Below, in pieces: positions 1-9,461 of a DNA stretch of 64,000 nucleotides. This DNA is from Erythroxylum novogranatense. Taxonomy: Eukaryota > Streptophyta > Magnoliopsida > Malpighiales > Erythroxylaceae. A program made the position numbers and the translations under genes. The stretch covers positions 36,709,005 through 36,773,004 of the forward strand of contig CM057224.1 of assembly GCA_029891385.1 (NCBI GenBank), given 5' to 3'. A model generated the notes under the pieces. It was given only the letters and a program-made list of their open reading frames with translations. It searched no databases and was not told the origin of the DNA. Every line of letters begins with the position of its first letter. Position 1 is the stretch's first letter.

Positions 1-546
1 ACCATGAAACGGGTATGGTATTCCTGGACTGACCCGGTTTGATTTAGCTTGAAAAGTTGGGCCCTGGGATTCTCATATTCGGTTGGTCCAAAATGTAGCT
101 CAACTGCCCTAGACAAAGCATCCCAAGATGTGAGCTGGTTTGTCTTTTGCATCAGCTGAAACCAAGCCACAACGTCACCTTCCATGTTCACAGCTGCTAT
201 CACCACCTTTTCAACCTCGGAAGTGTTGTAATAAGCAAAATACTTTTATGCTCTGAAGATCCAATTTAAAGGATCTATGCCGTTAAACCTGGGGAAATCA
301 ATTTAGCAAGCCTCGTGTGACCCTGAGTGTAAGTGCCGAAGTTCGAGGACCCTCCGGCGGCCTCCAGCCTCTAAGCAGCCAACTCATCAGAGAGGCTGGT
401 CATTGCCTTAGCAATCTCCTCTACGCTGCTTTCGATCTTTTCCATTCTCATAGATGATGTAAAATCTCGCTGTTCTCCCAGCACGTGCAACTTATTAATC
501 TCCATATGAAGTTCTTTTCGTAACTCACTCCCGCCATTATAGGGTC
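1..546 (-). pseudogene. Ty3/Gypsy gag, N-terminal part, runs off the window start
   Basis: Minus-strand reading gives a gag N-terminus rich in charged residues (start about 505-619), then the retrotrans_gag capsid core, recognisable from FPRFNGIDPLNW, GDVVAWFQLMQ, LTSWDAL and QEYHTRFMV. This is the usual order for plant Ty3/Gypsy capsid-nucleocapsid protein, which packages element RNA into cytoplasmic particles. In-frame stops lie at 371-373 and 246-248, so this copy does not make intact gag. The gene continues beyond position 1. It directly follows the LTR and primer-binding-like site at 547-1091, which places it as the first gene of a minus-strand element. Confidence 0.8.
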
Positions 547-564
547 CTCTCAATGAAAGCACCA
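547..564 (-). other. Candidate primer binding site
   Basis: The minus strand reads TGGTGCTTTCATTGAGAG three bases after the LTR end. The start TGG fits pairing with a tRNA 3' CCA end. A very similar sequence (TGGTGCCTTCATTG) follows the 5' LTR of the Gypsy at 47422-52615, suggesting both elements use the same primer type. I cannot name the tRNA from memory. Confidence 0.5.
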
Positions 565-567
565 ATT

Positions 568-1091
568 TGTCACGAACACCTGTAATGGACTTCAACAAAT
601 GCGTGTATACCAGAGGCAAACTCAGAAAGAAGAGAAATGACAGCTGAAGTATTAATATTAGATAACGAAATCAATCGCACAAGTTCTGGGCAGCAATTAC
701 AAGCAAAGGAAATATAACATTTAGAGAAAAGAAATCCGAGGAAAGGGAAACAGAAGAAGAGACATTCAGAAGGGAAAAATTTGTCAAATCATACTCTACC
801 CCCATCCCATTATCATCCACTCATATATCTTCGTTTTCTCTGACCTTCAATGATTTCTTTCTGATCCGCGTACTACGCCTCACCCTCGCCTCTGGACGTA
901 CCTCCTCATGTGCATCTTCTGCCACCTGTCCACTCGTAACAACCTCATCATTTGGTTGCAATTCCCCATCATCCCCTGCCAGCTCAGCACTCCAAGCATC
1001 TTTATTTGGTGTTTGCTCTTGCTCTTGTCTTTCTATCGTGACACTCCCCGAATTTGGTACTTGCTCTTGCTCTTGCTCTTCTATCGTGACA
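568..1091 (-). mobile_element. 5' LTR of minus-strand Gypsy, carrying the pol C-terminal tail
   Basis: The segment is bounded by short inverted ends, TGTCACG at 568 and CGTGACA ending at 1091. It is followed, in element direction, by a primer-site-like sequence and gag. On the minus strand, codons from about 1090 to the TGA near 822 read as an acidic, Gln-rich stretch ending in the basic motif RRSTRIRKKSLKVREN, like the far C-terminus of plant Gypsy polyproteins. The same arrangement (pol end inside the LTR) is seen at 52207-52351. Two imperfect 48-bp direct repeats (about 996-1091), each with a TGTCACGATAG start on the minus strand, leave the exact outer edge uncertain (1043 or 1091). Confidence 0.65.
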
Positions 1092-1196
1092 TATACGCAT
1101 ATTAATGTTGCTTTTATAAACTTTCTTCATCTTTGATCAATCCTTAATTCTCTTACATTTTAAATGACTAATCATAAATAGTAAGTTGAATCTCTC

Positions 1197-2330
1197 TTGA
1201 TGAATTTAATGTTTAAAAAATTAGACTTGGGCTTGAGAGAGGAATCACTTATTAAGCCCACTATTGAGACTTCTTGTAGAGATACAAAGTTTTATGATAA
1301 CCAGGAGTCCTCAAACAAATATTTTTTGATAAATATGAGGTATTATGCAAAAGACTCTATATGTGACAACATTATAAGTACTAAGAATTTTGAGAAATTT
1401 CTTAAAGCTATCAGTAAGAAATATAAGAAATTGTGGGCTATTGAACACTATATATTCCACTATTTATGATGGTATTTGTGAGATTAGAGAGCATATTCTT
1501 AAAATTGTGGCTTGATATCAGAAGGCTAAGGCGATCAATATAGAACTTGAAGAGGACAACATTGTATGGTTTATGATAAGGTCTCTTTTGTCTCAGTTTG
1601 ACTCAATTAGGTCCAGTTAAAATGCTCAAAAAGAGCAATGGATCATAGAGGAGACGACTACCAATAACATAAAGAAAGGAAGCTCGATAATTATGGCAAT
1701 GGTTATAAACTAAAATAGTAGTAATTAGAAAAGGTGGCCTTCACTAAAGATTACCAATAATATTAACCCTTTGAAGACAACAAATGGAATGAGCAAGTAG
1801 TAGCTTTAGCTTCCAATGCTCCCAAGAATAAGGAGTTTAAAATTTGTGATTAATGCTAGAGGTTTGGGCACAAAAAAACATATTGCAAGATGCTTATTGT
1901 TAAACTAAAGAAGAAAGGTTATCTCCGGGTGACGTTTTACTTAGAATCTACTATTGTTGATATTTATTCTAATACTTGGTTGTTAGACATTAGTACTACA
2001 ATTCATATTGTCAATTATTTATTGGAGATGACAAATAGAAAGAAGCCAACTAGTATGGACTAGCATGTATATATAGGTGACATTATAAGAACCAAAGTTA
2101 AATTTTTGGGGATAATTAAATTATAAGTTACCATATGACGTCTTTGGATTTATATAAAATTGCTCACATACCCTTAATTAGGAGAAGTTTAGTTTCTACA
2201 TTTTGGATAGAACTTGTTATATTTTATTTTTTTTGGTATGAAAATGTTACTTTTATTTTCACTTCATTTTAATTGGAAATGAAATTTACATTGTTGATAC
2301 TTAGATGACACATGAGACGAGGTGAATTAT
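1197..2330 (+). pseudogene. Ty1/Copia gag and protease remnant
   Basis: A first open stretch (1197-1469) is followed, with frame breaks, by Copia gag landmarks: GICEIREHILKI, a stretch like SLPSQFD...SYNAQKE (seen as SLLSQFDSIRSS, stop, NAQKEQW), then a damaged CCHC zinc knuckle (about 1840-1890, FGHKKTYC). The protease region (about 1955-2110) reads SNTWLLDISTTIHI, where the family has a WxxDSGAT-like active site, so the catalytic Gly-Ala is lost. Gag packages element RNA and protease cuts the polyprotein; neither can work here. No integrase or RT was recognised downstream. The flanking LTR is not identifiable. Confidence 0.75.
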
Positions 2331-3105
2331 GAGTGTTCACTTATTGCCTATTTGAAACTAATTGATGAAATTTATTACTCTATTGAATGACTATGACAAC
2401 TTTATATAAAATAATTACAAAATAAATATGTAAATAATAAAAAAGAATAAAGAAACAGAGACAAAGTTAATTTATAGTTGTTCAACCAAATAACCATTAG
2501 CCTACTTCTATCTCAAGCTCCATTTAGTAATTCACTACCTTCTTCCTTTAATAGGTAAAAATCAACCCTCATACAACAGCTTCTTTGCCACAGGTGAAAA
2601 GGGAATTTTACAATCATCTTAAATTGCCAATGGTATAGAGTAACGCTTTTCAAATCTTATTCAAGTGCAAGAAGAATCCTTACAGAGTATATTTTAAGCA
2701 ATTTCCCAAATTATCACAAGTATATAACTCAAAAGTATATGTTCTTACTCACAACAATGAACATAAGCTCCATATGTGTTATGTAATGCATACATGCATT
2801 CTTTAGCCTCTTAAGGCTCTTAGCAACTCTTTAGTATGACTAAGTTTTTTCTTGTAACTTATATATGGTCTGCTTATACTTAAAATAACCTAAAAATTTA
2901 TTAAAAACAAAAAATAGTTGTTACAATAGCTAGTGACAATAACATTGGTTGACCATTCTACATATTAATTGACTAATATGGCAATTGCATCAACTAATGC
3001 ATCAAGAAACTCATGTTACAACCTTTAAAATCATATTAGTTGACCAATATGTAGCAAAATAATCGACCATTATACCTAAAAACACATGTCTAAGGGTTTA
3101 CCATA
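2331..3105. other. AT-rich DNA without recognised gene
   Basis: No coding region is supported. From about 2940 to 3100 the sequence repeats a degenerate TTGACCAWT / ATTGACTAATATG / TCGACCATTA motif, reminiscent of LTR or satellite debris. The last 41 bases before the large element (3060-3100) closely match 45566-45606 on its far side. The five bases before the element (3101-3105, ccata) are the left copy of its imperfect target duplication. Confidence 0.5.
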
Positions 3106-4389
3106 TGTTGGACCCCGAACTTTTCTTGAAATTTTGAAGTATAAATTGACATAAAATAGGGAATTTGTGGTGAATTATTCATGTGCAAAGAAAAAGAGAA
3201 TTTAATAATGTGACTTGATATATGAGATTAAGGTAGGTGAATTTAGCAAGTTGAGGATGAGAGTGTATATGTGTGTATGCTTTTGTTATTGATGTTTATG
3301 TTTGATTATGGACTAAAATGGCGTTCTAAGTTTAAATGGAATTGATAGTGAATGATTTGTTTTAAATGGAAATTGAAAAGCAAGAAAAGAATAGTAAAAG
3401 TGTTAGATTTTGGAGAATTAAAAATCTGAAATTTTGAGGATGAATAGTAGCAGAAAGTGACAACTTTGATCTGAAACTTTGTGAATTTTTCTGGCTTAAT
3501 CTAGGCAGATTTTGATCAAATGATCTTCATGAAAGTTGTAGCTTCTGTTGATATCTTTCTATCGCTGTAAAGTATGATATTTTTTGATATTAGGATTGAA
3601 AGTTATGATCATTCGAGGTTAAGGTTATTTAGCTTTGTTTTTTAAAAAAAGCTATTAAAGGTAAGTTTGTGTGCATTGTATTTTGAGGCAAATTTTGTAC
3701 TGATGTGGTTTGAATTGTATCAAGTAGCCTTATTGAAAGTTGTAGAATAAGTTTATAGCTTTCCAATGATGTATAATATGCTATTTTTGATTGTGGAAAT
3801 TGAAAGATGTGAAATTGTGAAGATTGGATGTGATATAGGATGACACATTTCTGGGCAGAAACTTTGATTGAAAAATTGACCTAGTTAGAGGTTGAAATTG
3901 CCTTTAAGTCTTCATGAAAAGTTTAGATTATGTTTTGATCTTTCCATTGATGTAAAGTATGGAATTTTTGGACAATGAAATAGGAAGTTATGATTTTTAG
4001 AAGTTTCTGTTACTGTTCGGCATGATCATTAGTGGACATAAATTTTGAAGTGATTTTTGAGTCCCTTAGAGGCCAAATTGATTTTTCTGTCCTTCATGAA
4101 AGTTGTAAGTTGAATTTTGATTTTTTCATTGATATAAAGTATGACATTTTTGGACCTTGGAGTTGAAAGATAGAAATTATAGAAGTTGAGTTACTGTTTT
4201 GGGATGGCTAGTATTGGACAGAACATTTGAGTGAATTGTTGACCCCATTAGAGATGGAATTGGTTTTTAAGTCCTTCATGGAAAATGTAGAGATTTCTTT
4301 TATCTTTCCATTGATATCAAATTTGAAAAATTTGGAATTCTGAGTCATAAGTTATGAATTTTAGAATTTGGAAGGTCGGAAGAAAAGAA

Positions 4390-4533
4390 GGAGAAGTGCC
4401 CCCTCGCGAGGGCGAGCGGCCGCGCTTGGTCGCCCTGACAAGCGACCGTGCTCGGTCACACTAACATCGCTCGGTCGCCCTGGCGAGCGGCCTCGCTCGG
4501 TCTCCCTGGAGAGCGACCCGCTTGCGAGCTCCG
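4390..4533. repeat. GC-rich hypervariable cassette of LTR1
   Basis: A sharply GC-rich block in an AT-rich LTR, made of loosely repeated GCGAGCG, TCGCCCTGG and GCTCGGTC words. LTR2 and LTR3 have different sequence of different length at the same place (about 33012-33145 and 38364-38425). It ends just before a conserved stretch containing CGTCCGACCTCCGATCGACC. Confidence 0.65.
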
Positions 4534-4637
4534 ATTTGAAATTTTTCCTGACCGACCTCTCTCCATTCTTTTGGCCATAACTTTTTCGTCCGACCTCCGA
4601 TCGACCTGATTTTTGAAGCGTTAGATTCCTAAGACAT

Positions 4638-4828
4638 GAGGACCTAATTTACCTAAGACTTGTGGAATTAACCGCACATGCAGTCAATCTTTGGCTTGTT
4701 GTTGACATGGATTTCTCCTAAGAACCTAAAGGCTAGGCTTGCTCCGTAGCAATAATGAAAGAATGTTGTATCCAATGGCAATCTACTACTAGCGAGTGAG
4801 CTGGAACACGTCTGGCGTAAGTTGATTT
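4638..4828. other. Private 0.19-kb insertion in LTR1
   Basis: LTR2 and LTR3 pass directly from TCCTAAGACATC to the CTATC..CCATG stretch (about 33250), whereas LTR1 carries about 190 extra bases between these points. The extra sequence is less AT-rich than its surroundings and has no clear terminal repeats or coding frame. I do not recognise it. Confidence 0.55.
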
Positions 4829-7800
4829 ATATCTGTCCATAAACAATTGTGATTTTTGAGATTAAATTGAAAAAGATTGATTGAATCAAAAAGAGAGGAT
4901 TGGTTAAAGTGTTCGAGTTGGATAATTTTTTGAACATGGTTTAGTATTTTGGAAAATTCTTGATCTGTAGAGATCTAATTGAGTTTATTATTGTTTAAAA
5001 ATAAACTAGAGACATGGAGCTACAAGTTATCTGAAGGGGCTGAATTTCAATTCGGACTCTAAGATTTTCAATTTCTGAATTGAAGTTGGGTTTAGTGTTC
5101 AGTCTTGGATTAGTAAGAGCTGAAAGTATTTTGGCCATAACTTTTGCTCTAATCATCCAAACGAGGTGATTCTTAATTTAGATGAAAGTAGAGAAATAGG
5201 GCTACAAATGTTTTGAAGGACTTGAGTTTTAATTTAGTCCTGAAGAATGTAAATTGTTGGATGGAAGTAAAGTGTTGGAAAATATTTTAGCATAAGAATA
5301 GTTCGAAATGTTTGAGGTGTAACTTTTGGAGTAGTGAACCAAATTAAATGATTTTGGTGGCGTTATGAAATTGAGATAATGAGGAACTTTTCTCTAGAAG
5401 GAAGTTTTAGCAAATTCCTTCAATTAGCTGATTAGAAAAATGTCCTAATATAAAGCTTTATTAAATGAATTTTGGGGGATTAATTGTTTATTTTATGATT
5501 TTGAGGAATTAATTAGCATGTTAATGTGAGAAATTAACATGTTAATTTATGTAAGATCATATGGCATAGTTTGATTGGAATAAATTGAATTAACATGTTG
5601 AAATTGCTTTAGGGGCAAATTTGGAAGATCACTTAAGGTTTTAAGTTATAAGGCTTATAAGGAAGGGCAAATGGGTCTTTTCTCATTCATTAATGGAAAG
5701 TTGGTAAATAAGGAGAGTGGGTCTTCGTATAAGATGAAGCATGAACGAAATTAGAAGGAAAAAGGAAAGAAAAGAAAAGAAGGAAGGAAGAAAGAAGAAG
5801 AGTGTTTTCGGATGAAGAAGGGAGAAAGAAGAAAGAAGAAGTTAGGTCACGATTTTTGTTGGGTTTCAAGAGTGATTTGAAGTAGATTTCAAGAGGAAAA
5901 AATGAAGAGGAGCATGGGAGCTTTCTTACAAGCTAAGAAAATCCGAAATTGGAGAAGATTAAGGGAATTTAAGCGAGGCAATGGAGGAAGAGAAGCTTTG
6001 ATCAAGTATTAAGCATGGATATGAGGTGGGTACCGTGTTTATAATTTGAATTATAAGCTATTTATGTGTTTTCGAAAAATCAAGAAAGCGAAATGGTTTT
6101 CAAATTGTTGTTTTTGAATGATTAAATTCATTGTTTTCACATGGTTTTAAATTATTTGATTATGTGCTAAAATGTTTTTCAAATGTTTTGAGAAATTGTT
6201 ACAATGGTTAAATTCATTGTTTTGAATAATTTGATAAAATTGATGCAATTGAATGATTGTTTGATTGATTCAAAATTGTTGTTAAAATGTTGCATTCTTT
6301 GTATGACTGAAATATTGTTATGTGAATTTTATTTGAAATTGTGAATGACATTTGTATAAAATATGACATGATATGAAAACTGAATTTTCGAAATGTGCCT
6401 TCAGGCAAAATCTGTTTTTAAGTATGAATTGTCTGTTATGTACGTTTGGTTAGGTCCCATAAGAGGTCAAGTGCACTTGTCTTGGCTTCGTCCGCCTGCC
6501 CGCTAGTGGCATTGGAGCTCCGTTAAGGACTCCCATAAGTTCACGGCTACACCAGACCGCTATGTGGAAAGGTGTAATACGTTTTGTTCACGGCTGTATA
6601 GGACCGTTATTCTGTTTCTGGATCGACCCAAACCAAAATTTTGATGTGTTATATACTTATGTTTGTTATAATGTACTGCATTCATGTTTTAGAATTGTTC
6701 ATGAATTGTGAAAATTTTGATATTCTGGAGAAATAAACATTTGAGGTTTTCAACCGTGAAATTTTTGAAATTGATTATAAATGATTTGAAAAGTTGAAAG
6801 GTTTGAGAAATAAGAATTTTGCCAAATTTCTAATGTGAAATTTTCATAAAATGGAAAAAGTTTTTTAAAAAATGATTTTTGCTTATTTTTCTGTTATAAA
6901 CATGTTATTCACGAGCTGTAAAGCTCACCCCCTTTCATCCTCATCTCCAGGTATCAAGAAGGAGACCGGATGAAAGAAAGTGATGACGTCTGTTCATTTG
7001 TATTCATTTTGTAGGGTTAAGTTCATTATTTGTAAAAATAAGATTTTAGACTTTTGTGAAGGATTCTGGAATTATTATATTCTTGTGTAATTTTGGATTT
7101 TGGAATTGATGTTGTATCGTGGCTTGAAAATGCCACTTTTGCTTGGTGATGTATTTCTTTTGGAGTATGTAATTGAACTATGAATTTGTGTATAGAATAG
7201 AAAAGTGAATTATGGTTTTGTATACAAATTGCATATGATTATAAATGTGATTGATTGTGTTTGGGTTCCGGAAAGGAGGTCCGATGATTCTGATTTTTGA
7301 TTGAGAATTATTAAAGTGTTATAAGATATAAATGTGTTTGTTTGTGTTGAGATTCCGGACAGGAGGTCCGATAAATTGTGTTGCTGGAATTGAGATATTG
7401 AAGTGCTTATTGTGTATGAATTGTGAATATATTGATATATGTGTTAAGTGTCTATTAGCAAAAGAAAGGAATAATAAGATTTTTATGTAAATTGATGGTT
7501 ATGATTTGAATATGAAGAATCAAGTAAATTGAGATTGTGATTGAGGTTGAGTTTCCAAATGGGAAATTAAATTGCTTTGTATGAGATTGAATAAAGAATG
7601 AAGAAAAAGAAAAAAAAATTATACCGTCTCGGATAGGGTTAGATCAAAAGTGTTTTAAGGTTTCCAACGCTAGTTTTTTTATAAGATGCCCTTTCGGATG
7701 TCGAAATTGAACCGTTTTGTTTTTCCATGTTTCTTTAATTTTGAGGTTTTTGTAAATCCGTTCTTCGATTTCGTTTTTGATTTGTTTCCGCTTTATATTG

Positions 7801-8011
7801 TCCGAGCCATTCGATTTGCTTTCGATTTATTCACTTATGATCCGTCCTTTAGATTTCTTTCGTTTGTTTCCGCACGCTTTTTGATCCGATTTGTTTTTCG
7901 TTTGCGTTTGGCTCACTGTCGTTTAGGATCCGTTCTTTTGTTTCGCTTTCTGTTTTTGTTTAGGATTTCGTTTTTTTTATTAGGCTTCGGTTTCAAACTC
8001 GGGTCCCAACA

Positions 8012-8535
8012 TTTATGATATCAGAGCTCCAGTATTAGGATCTTACATGGGCGCATGTGTATAAGTGATATGCATGATAAATTGATAAGAGTTTGAATGG
8101 ATAGGATTAAATTAGTGAGAATGTGATAAAGATGTAAATGTATTTTCATACATTATTTGAAGAACCAAAGTGGTTGTTTGATTAAGGTGAAAAATTATGA
8201 TTGATTTTAGGATAATATTAAAATTTCATGATGAACTTGGATGAATTGATTTCGGATATACATTTGTGAGATGAAATAAGGAATACTTGAAAGATGAGAT
8301 TAACGATATAGATATATGTATAGAAGTTCAAAAGGTTGATTTTGAATGATGATTGGTCCATATTGAGGTTATTAAGAATTGGACCATTGACTTGTGTAAA
8401 TATGTTAAGAAATATTGATTTGTGGATATAGTGATTTGATGTGATATTGGTGGTATTTGATACAAGAAGTGAAAAATTGTAAATAAGCTGAGATATAAGT
8501 ATGATGAGGAATTAGATAAGAAAGTGATTGACTAT
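8012..8535 (+). mobile_element. LARD internal region 1, left part
   Basis: Non-coding. It starts with a mutated primer site (TGATATCAGAGC, 8016-8027; the intact form TGGTATCAGAGC is at 36445) complementary to the 3' end of initiator tRNA-Met. It matches internal region 2 (36441-36977) and stops at gattgactat, where the Tat-lineage element was inserted. It resumes at 31640. Confidence 0.8.
8016..8027 (+). other. Primer binding site of LARD copy 1 (mutated)
   Basis: TGATATCAGAGC, four bases after the LTR end, differs by one base from the initiator-Met-type site TGGTATCAGAGC. Minus-strand cDNA synthesis would be primed here. Confidence 0.75.
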
Positions 8536-8891
8536 TGGTTCAGTCTGATTCTGTTGGGGCTGGATGTCGTTGCTTAGATCCATGATCTTGATGAGCTTCA
8601 ACCGGGAGAGACCTGCAAAAACAATAAGACATACCGGCGGTTGATCGCCAGCTTGCCCCTCCGATGCCTAAGTTAGCTCTTTGTCGTAGGTTTACGTGTT
8701 TATGAACAAAGAGAATCAGGGTTATGAGAGTCGTACCTGCGTTGTGTGGAGATAATGATCTTACATAGTAAATGCCTGACGTGTTTAATTCAACGTCTCT
8801 GTCGTGTTTGACTCAACCTCATGGGAATGGGCCGATCGGCCCACATGCCATCCTGGGGCTGGACTTGGGCCTAGCATGACCGACCCGACCA
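8536..8891 (-). repeat. 3' LTR of the Tat-lineage element
   Basis: Matches 31279-31634 along its whole length. Ends TG..CA. The adjacent minus-strand sequence GAACAGGGGGCTTA (8892-8905) is a plausible polypurine tract for plus-strand priming. Confidence 0.88.
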
Positions 8892-8905
8892 TAAGCCCCC
8901 TGTTC

Positions 8906-9461
8906 CTCGAGTCTGATCAGAGAGAAGACTCGATGGGGTACGTAGGATTCGTGCACGACAGCTCGCGATAGGCCCGACCAGTCGGATTCGTGCGTCTCTC
9001 CTGTATGTCAGCTCACGATTGAGCCGATTGATCGGATTGGACGTCTAGCTAGGGTGATGAATTTAATCATTACATACGGCGCGTGTCCTCTGATGGATTT
9101 CAAAATTTGAAAAAGGGAGCATCCTTTCGTGTTGCTTTTAGGATCGTGCGCATCGTTTCAACCGCTACGCCGTTCCGGGTATCTGACAACCTTAATTCGC
9201 TCAGCTCAGATTTTGCCACGCGTCCGACTTCAATTAGCGTGCCCGTTAAGTTGATTTTGTGATAACCGCTTAGAATCGAGAAACTTCATTATCGTTTCTG
9301 TGCATTTGGTTTTCCGACTTCTGCTCTCTCTACTCTTCATCTCTTTGCTTGCAGTCATCGGAATCTCCTTTTCACTGTTATTCCAAACTCCAATCCTTAG
9401 TCACTGAACTAGGTACGTCCTTTTTCCTTTCCTCATCCTTTAAACTTCCTTTTTAGTGACC
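8906..9461 (+). other. Leader region upstream of the antisense gene
   Basis: No coding frame supported. It lies between the 3' LTR of the Tat element and the first ATG of its antisense gene, so it should hold that gene's promoter and 5' untranslated region. A run of CTCTCT/TTTCC pyrimidines precedes the ATG. No TATA box is convincing. Confidence 0.4.

Larger units (their letters stand above)
3106..8011 (+). repeat. LTR1 of the LARD-like array
   Basis: 4.9 kb, TGTTGG to CCAACA. It contains about five degenerate ~180-bp units (3519-4365), a GC-rich cassette (about 4390-4533), a 0.19-kb stretch absent from LTR2 and LTR3 (4638-4828), a purine-rich block (5750-5850), a conserved AAAAAAAATTATACCG box (7611-7626) and a TTCG-rich 3' end. 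Short open frames within it (for example 4368-4580 and 7686-8018) reflect base composition and are not considered genes. Confidence 0.8.

Noticed and set aside
4368..4580. Arg/Pro-rich open frame over the GC cassette of LTR1
   Set aside because: No homologue in LTR2 or LTR3 at protein level; the frame exists because of GC-rich repeat words.
7686..8018. 110-codon Phe/Arg-rich open frame at the end of LTR1 (similar frames at 20921-21446 and 23041-23396)
   Set aside because: It follows the TTCG-rich tract, crosses the LTR end, and is not conserved in frame between copies.
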